Shown one piece after another: positions 7,862 to 11,511 of a stretch of 11,511 nt of DNA (position 1 is the stretch's first letter; each line of letters begins with the position of its first letter). Below the pieces are notes generated by a model that was given only the letters and a program-made list of their open reading frames with translations, made no database searches and had not been told where the DNA came from. A program made the position numbers and the translations under genes. Where the stretch lies: assembly GCA_905193395.1 (NCBI GenBank), contig CAJJOO010000013.1, positions 1-11,511 on the forward strand, read 5' to 3'. The DNA is from an uncultured Porphyromonadaceae bacterium (lineage in GTDB: Bacteria > Bacteroidota > Bacteroidia > Bacteroidales > Muribaculaceae).

Positions 7862-8618
7862 ATCTTGCTGCTGTGAATTGCGATAAGACTATTGCCGTGG
7901 CGGTTGCCACGTTCAGCGACTCACTGGCGGGACAGGTTCCGGGAGCCGGCGGTATGTACAGACGTCGGGTTACGGCGGCGGTGACTTCCGGGCAGATGCC
8001 GCTGCCTTCGTTGCCCATAACCACGACGCCTTCCGCCGGAAGGGCCGTGCGATAGATGTCGGTGCCGTCGAGATATGTGCCCCACACGTCCACGGGCGAC
8101 TTGGCGAGCATCTCTGCAAGATCGCCGTACACCACCCTGACGCGCGAAATGGCACCCATGGTGGCCTGTACAGTCTTTGGATTGAAGCAATCGACGGTGT
8201 CGGCCGAAGCCAGCACGGTGGTAACACCCATCCAGTCGCAGGTGCGCAGTATCGTGCCGAGGTTGCCGGGGTCCTGCACACGGTCCAGCGCCACTGTGAT
8301 GCGTCCGCGCAGGGCTTCGGGGTCAAATTCCGCGGCGGCGGGCAGGCTGTACACGGCAATGACGTCGGGGGCCAGACTCATGGCTGTGATTTCTCCCAGG
8401 CGCCCGCGGCCGCACTCCACGGCCACCGCTGTCGCCGCTTCGGGCAGGGGATGGCTGTCAAACCACTCGCGCGTGGCCAGAATCATACGTACTTCGAAGG
8501 CGTCGAGCGTGTCCAGGACACACTTGGTGCCTTCGGCCACGAACGCGCCCTCGCGACGGCGCCCCTTGGCGCCGGCCAGCGAACGTATTGTCTTTTCGAG
8601 TGCCCGGGTCAGTTCCAT
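7842..8618 (-). CDS. TrmH/SpoU-family RNA 2'-O-methyltransferase
   Basis: SPOUT methyltransferases of this class transfer a methyl group from S-adenosylmethionine to a ribose 2'-OH in rRNA or tRNA. The 258 residues divide into an N-terminal substrate-binding part (FVAEGTKCVLDTL, 26-38) and the knotted catalytic domain. Motif 1 is LDRVQDPGNLGTILRTCDW (111-129, with the conserved Asn119 and Arg125). Motif 2 is VVMGNEGSGICPEV (199-212). Motif 3 is around IPPAPGTCPASESLNVATA (222-240). These are the three signature motifs, in order and complete. The start ATG 8618 follows the bioB stop by 5 nt and the TAA at 7842-7844 lies inside radA, so it is the middle gene of a compact operon. Which nucleotide it modifies cannot be told, so no gene symbol is given. 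Confidence 0.93.
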   Translation of the reverse strand: MELTRALEKTIRSLAGAKGRRREGAFVAEGTKCVLDTLDAFEVRMILATREWFDSHPLPEAATAVAVECGRGRLGEITAMSLAPDVIAVYSLPAAAEFDPEALRGRITVALDRVQDPGNLGTILRTCDWMGVTTVLASADTVDCFNPKTVQATMGAISRVRVVYGDLAEMLAKSPVDVWGTYLDGTDIYRTALPAEGVVVMGNEGSGICPEVTAAVTRRLYIPPAPGTCPASESLNVATATAIVLSQFTAARYGQGKI

Positions 8619-8623
8619 TATTT

Positions 8624-9589
8624 TCAGAATATATATCCCGCGCGGGCAATGGCCCGGCGGTCCTCGTCAACGCCGCTTCCCACGGTGGTGAGCATGTCGC
8701 CCATCAGGGCTCCGTTCACGCCCACGCGCATGCACTCCTGCTGCACCTCGGCCGACAGGCGGCGACGGCCGCCGGCAAAACGGAGCACGGCGTCGGGATG
8801 GGCCAGGCGCAGTATGGCCACGGTATCCACAATCTCGTCGTCGCTGATGGGCGGCGTGCCTTCAAGCGGCGTGCCGGGAATCGGCGACAGGATATTTACT
8901 GGTATCGACACAGGATGCGCCTTCCGCAGCGTGATGGCGAATTCAACGCGTTGGCGGGGGCTTTCGCCCATGCCGATGATGCCGCCGGAACATACCTCGA
9001 AGCCAATCTCGCGTGCGGCCGCGATGGTAGCCAGTTTGTCGTCGATACTGTGCGTGGTGCATAGCGTGGAAAAAAACGACGGCGCCGTTTCCAGATTGCA
9101 GTGATAGCGGCGCACGCCGGCGTCCCACAGGCGCTGCAAATCCTCGCGCGAAAGCAGGCCCAGCGACGCACACGGCTCGATGCCGGTTTCGCGGGCGCAA
9201 CGTGCCATCATGGCGCCGATGCGCTCGACCTCGGCTCCGCGTGCTGCGCGGCCGCTGGTCACGGCCGAGAAGCGCCGGATTCCCTGCGAGGCATGAATCC
9301 GCGCCGCGTCGAGGCAGGTTTCCTCGTCAATCAGCGGATATACCTCGCAGCCGGTGGAATAATGCGCGCTCTGGGCACACCATTTGCAGTTTTCGGGGCA
9401 GCGGCCGCTGCGGGCGTTAATTATCGAGCATGTGTCGAACCGGCGGCTGTGACGGGCCGCAGTCACGGCCGCCGCGGCATCGCGCAGCGCCTCGCGTGGA
9501 ACGCCCGGCAGGCCGTATAGTTCGGCTTCCGTCAGTTCTCCGCCTTCCACGGCCTTACGGCGCAGGCTTTCGATATCTGTTATTTCCAT
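8624..9589 (-). CDS. bioB: Biotin synthase (radical SAM)
   Basis: BioB inserts sulfur into dethiobiotin, the last step of biotin synthesis. The radical-SAM cluster motif CPENCKWC supplies C64, C68 and C71, followed by AQSAHYSTG. Other conserved blocks are EPCASLGLL (C140), YHCNLET (162-168), VCSGGIIGMGE (C200), IPVNILSPIPGTPL (229-242) and RFAGGR (R270). In E. coli BioB, Cys97, Cys128, Cys188 and Arg260 bind the sulfur-donating [2Fe-2S] cluster; here the first position reads RFS (Ser108) instead of RFC. From ATG 9589 the protein has 321 residues, normal for the family. ATG 9598 (adding MCK) is an equally possible start. The open frame extends much further upstream, but that part is not BioB-like and overlaps the neighbouring gene. 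No other biotin genes are in the window; the methyltransferase gene follows after 5 nt. Confidence 0.96.
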   Translation of the reverse strand: MEITDIESLRRKAVEGGELTEAELYGLPGVPREALRDAAAAVTAARHSRRFDTCSIINARSGRCPENCKWCAQSAHYSTGCEVYPLIDEETCLDAARIHASQGIRRFSAVTSGRAARGAEVERIGAMMARCARETGIEPCASLGLLSREDLQRLWDAGVRRYHCNLETAPSFFSTLCTTHSIDDKLATIAAAREIGFEVCSGGIIGMGESPRQRVEFAITLRKAHPVSIPVNILSPIPGTPLEGTPPISDDEIVDTVAILRLAHPDAVLRFAGGRRRLSAEVQQECMRVGVNGALMGDMLTTVGSGVDEDRRAIARAGYIF

Positions 9590-9621
9590 TTTACACATTA
9601 TATAATATAGCGCGCACGCCA

Positions 9622-9636
9622 GCGGAGAAAATCCGC
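9622..9636 (-). other. Small inverted repeat in the bioB leader
   Basis: The gap between the small acidic protein gene and bioB (9590-9737) has no clear promoter or terminator. It holds a 5-bp inverted repeat (GCGGA / TCCGC) with a 5-nt loop about 33 nt before the bioB start, next to a GC palindrome at 9639-9648, then an AT-rich patch (TATATTATATAA) just before the ATG. The repeat is short enough to be chance. bioB may be transcribed from an unrecognised promoter here or by read-through. Confidence 0.25.
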
Positions 9637-9737
9637 CGCGCCGGCGCACGAAATCAAGGCTCTCCGCCCCCTGCGTTTTCGCGCCGGGGCCGACAGCCTT
9701 GCGTCTGTCTTCGCGACCTCGCCCGGGCAGGGCGGCA

Positions 9738-10295
9738 TCACAGTTCGAGTTCGTCGTATCCTCCGGCCTCGAACTCGTCGGGGTTAAAGCCTTCCGAGCC
9801 GTAGAATTCCTCGTCGATTTCGTCGGCGTCAAGGTCCTTGGCTGCCTTCGCGGCCTTGGCATCAACCTGGCGGTCGAACTCGTCCATGTCGACGGTCTGT
9901 GCCGGCGCCTGACCCAGGGAAAGCGAGCAGACGGGGTCTTTCAGCGTCTTGCCGGGAATCAGTTCGGTCATTTCCATATACATGGCCCGGTCGGTCATGT
10001 AGTCGAACACGAACAGCAGGCGCTGGCCCTCGTCGTCGATAAAGTCTTCAAGGACGGCATCATCCATCAGCCACACGTCCTGGTCGGAATCCAGGCCCAT
10101 GTCCTCGTAGGTGATTTCCTTTTCTTTCTCCCACGAACTGTCGCAGGTGAAGAACGAGTCCATCTGTGTTTTGTCATAGCCCACGGAATCGCAGATTGCG
10201 TTTTTCAGGTCCAGGAAGGTTGCGCGGGCGTCTATCTGTATCTCGCGCTTGAAATTCTCGGCGCCGTCGGATACTATTCTGAATTTAAAAATCAT
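9738..10295 (-). CDS. pRiA4b ORF-3-like / IS1096 passenger TnpR-like family protein, function unknown
   Basis: The 185-residue predicted cytoplasmic protein resembles a small family common in Bacteroidales genomes, usually labelled after plasmid pRiA4b ORF-3 or an IS1096 passenger gene. The likeness rests on the N-terminal domain: KFRIVSDGAENFKREIQID (4-22), ATFLDLKNAICDSVGY (25-40), FFTCDSSWEKEKEI (48-61) and RLLFVFDYMTDRAMYMEM (92-109). The C-terminal third is a charged tail (KAAKAAKDLDADEIDEEFYG) ending in a strongly acidic stretch (FNPDEFEAGGYDELEL). There is no signal peptide or membrane segment. Despite the family name no transposase or inverted repeat is nearby, so it is not a mobile-element gene here. 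It has its own candidate promoter just upstream. The family recognition is from memory, and no biochemical role is known to me. Confidence 0.85.
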   Translation of the reverse strand: MIFKFRIVSDGAENFKREIQIDARATFLDLKNAICDSVGYDKTQMDSFFTCDSSWEKEKEITYEDMGLDSDQDVWLMDDAVLEDFIDDEGQRLLFVFDYMTDRAMYMEMTELIPGKTLKDPVCSLSLGQAPAQTVDMDEFDRQVDAKAAKAAKDLDADEIDEEFYGSEGFNPDEFEAGGYDELEL

Positions 10296-10345
10296 TGCAG
10301 CAAGTAGTTATGTTATCCTTAACTATGATATAGGATTTCACTCCG

Positions 10346-10378
10346 CGAAGATAACAAAAGTAGGCTGAAAAATGCAAA
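10346..10378 (-). promoter_or_regulatory. Candidate promoter for the small acidic protein gene
   Basis: Two overlapping -7 candidates occur on the minus strand. TACTTTTG (10362-10355) is an exact TAnnTTTG match but has no TTG at the right distance upstream. TATCTTCG (10353-10346) has one mismatch and a TTTG (10378-10375) 21 nt upstream. Either would start transcription about 45-60 nt before the ATG at 10295. A strong terminator lies just upstream, so the gene needs its own promoter; which element is used is open. Confidence 0.5.
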
Positions 10379-10441
10379 TAAAATATGTAAAAAAATCCCA
10401 CACGCCCTGAATTGCGCATCGGACATTGAAGATTGTGCATG

Positions 10442-10476
10442 AAAAAACCGGCCTGCGTCCGAAAGGCGCAGGCCGG
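10442..10476 (-). terminator. Intrinsic terminator of the OmpA-family gene
   Basis: On the minus strand a perfect 10-bp stem (CCGGCCTGCG / CGCAGGCCGG) with a 9-nt loop is followed directly by six T residues (10447-10442). It lies 24 nt after the TAA of the OmpA-family gene. This is a textbook Rho-independent terminator and separates that gene from the next one. Confidence 0.93.
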
Positions 10477-10500
10477 CATTATCTATCGTCGTGAAGTTTC

Positions 10501-11511
10501 TTATTTGGCTTCTTCGATGGTCACGGCACGGTCGAGGGATACATACTTGTCGTCAACATCGCCGAACTTGCACAGAGTGCCGTTGTTGATGGTGGCTTCG
10601 AGTTGCTCTGCGGGAACGCCGAGTTTGATCAGGCGGTCGTAAACACCGTTAACACGGTTGTGACGCAGGGTTTCGTTGTATTCGGGAGTACCGGTGTAGT
10701 TGTCGGCCCAGCCGGTCAGCACGTACTTGGTGTTGGGGTTGGCCTTCATCACGTTTGCGATAGCGTTCAGCACGTTGCCGTCTTCACGCGAGATGCGGTA
10801 AACGTTGATGGGATAGTAGATGGTTGCCAGGGGAGCGTCGGCTTCTACTTCCTTAACTACGGCGGGACGGTTCAGACATTCGCGCAGCGAGTTTTCAAGT
10901 TCGTTCACGCGGCTGTCGGCAGCGGCCAGACGGGCGGTGATGGCGTCGCAGTTCTGTGCGGGTGCGGGAACGGGAACGACGGGAGCCTTCCAGTCGCGCT
11001 GGTTGAACAGATAGGTAAGACCTACGAAAGCGGTCAGGTCGAAGTTGGTGCGGTTGCCGCCTACTTCAACGAAGGCTTCGTTCAGGCCGTCGTATGCGGT
11101 GGCACGCAGGTCGAGGAACAGTTGAACCTGTTTGCTTACGTTGAACGAGTTGATGATACCGCCACGGAAAGTCAGAATCTTGTCGGCGCTGTACCAGCCG
11201 TCAGCCCAGCCGTTCTTGTCGAGGTCACGGGCAAGTGTCCAGTAACCACCGGCACCGACGTAGAGTACGAAGTTGTAAACACGGCCGGGTTTGTAGCCGC
11301 AGAACAGGTTGGTCAGGTTGGCCATTACATCGAATACGGGACCTACGGCCATGTTGCTGGTCTTGTAGTAACCGTTTGTCATGTGTTCGTGGGGCAGATA
11401 ACCGGTTGCGCCTTCTGCGCCGAGACCTTTCAGTTTCATCCAGTCAACACCGAGGCGAGCACCCCAGACGGGAGTGAACCACTTACCTACGTACAGCGAT
11501 GCGCTGGGAGC
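10501..11511 (-). CDS. OmpA-family outer-membrane porin (N-terminus beyond the window)
   Basis: The frame is open from the right edge to TAA 10501-10503, giving 336 residues of the C-terminal part; signal peptide and first strands are missing. Residues are numbered from the edge. Residues 1 to about 170 alternate aromatic and polar segments typical of an eight-stranded OmpA barrel (SLYVGKWFTPVWGARLGVDW, VLYVGAGGYW, FDLTAFVGLTYLF). A proline-rich linker (APVVPVPAPAQ, 176-186) is followed by a short possible coiled coil (CDAITARLAAADSRVNELENS) flanked by two cysteines. The OmpA-like peptidoglycan-binding domain covers about 228-336: TGWAD places the diaminopimelate-binding Asp at 270 and the paired Arg at 286 (LRHNR). 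The gene probably anchors the outer membrane to the wall and, with its dedicated strong terminator, may be highly expressed. Bacteroidota carry several such paralogues, so no symbol is given. Confidence 0.93.
   Translation of the reverse strand, partial: APSASLYVGKWFTPVWGARLGVDWMKLKGLGAEGATGYLPHEHMTNGYYKTSNMAVGPVFDVMANLTNLFCGYKPGRVYNFVLYVGAGGYWTLARDLDKNGWADGWYSADKILTFRGGIINSFNVSKQVQLFLDLRATAYDGLNEAFVEVGGNRTNFDLTAFVGLTYLFNQRDWKAPVVPVPAPAQNCDAITARLAAADSRVNELENSLRECLNRPAVVKEVEADAPLATIYYPINVYRISREDGNVLNAIANVMKANPNTKYVLTGWADNYTGTPEYNETLRHNRVNGVYDRLIKLGVPAEQLEATINNGTLCKFGDVDDKYVSLDRAVTIEEAK

Noticed and set aside
9690..9707. Possible terminator hairpin after the acidic protein gene
   Set aside because: Only a 5-bp stem (GACAG/CTGTC) with an 8-nt loop and no T-run on the minus strand; not enough to call a terminator.
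9590..9865. N-terminal extension of BioB to a 413-residue protein
   Set aside because: The extra residues are low-complexity Arg/Thr/Ser/Pro sequence, overlap the acidic protein gene, and the BioB homology begins near ATG 9589.
10285..10479. Minus-strand 64-codon open frame in the gap upstream of the acidic protein gene
   Set aside because: It begins inside the terminator hairpin, covers the promoter region, and has no recognisable protein feature.

Overview
The window reads as a GC-rich member of the Bacteroidales, possibly Muribaculaceae-like. This is inferred from four things: SprA (an outer-membrane protein known only from Bacteroidota), a Bacteroidota-type OmpA porin, Bacteroidota promoter elements of the TTTG-N19-21-TAnnTTTG type, and no obvious Shine-Dalgarno sequences. 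All eight recognisable genes lie on the minus strand, so biological order runs from the right end of the window to the left.

From right to left: (1) 10501-11511 is an OmpA-family outer-membrane protein whose N-terminus lies outside the window; it ends at a clear intrinsic terminator (10442-10476). (2) 9738-10295 is a small acidic protein of the pRiA4b ORF-3/IS1096-passenger-like family with its own candidate promoter. (3) bioB, a TrmH/SpoU-type RNA methyltransferase gene and radA form a tight cluster (5-nt gap, then a 20-nt overlap) at 6491-9589, probably one transcript. (4) After a 97-nt gap holding a well-matched Bacteroidota promoter comes a second cluster: a BadF/NagK-type sugar kinase, ruvA and sprA (6393 down to 1). 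SprA is open for 1632 codons and runs off the left edge, so about two thirds of the expected protein is visible.

The most unusual observation is an in-frame TAA at codon 40 of ruvA. Good RuvA sequence lies on both sides in the same frame, so it is a single nonsense codon and not a frameshift. It is either a real loss of the RuvA OB-fold domain or a consensus error. Other points of interest are a Gly-to-Ser change in the kinase phosphate-1 motif, a Ser at the position of the E. coli BioB Cys97 cluster ligand, and a perfect GC hairpin between ruvA and sprA. I saw no RNA genes, CRISPR arrays, insertion sequences or integration sites. The content is mostly chromosomal housekeeping plus surface biogenesis, and I do not see a clearly new multi-gene system.
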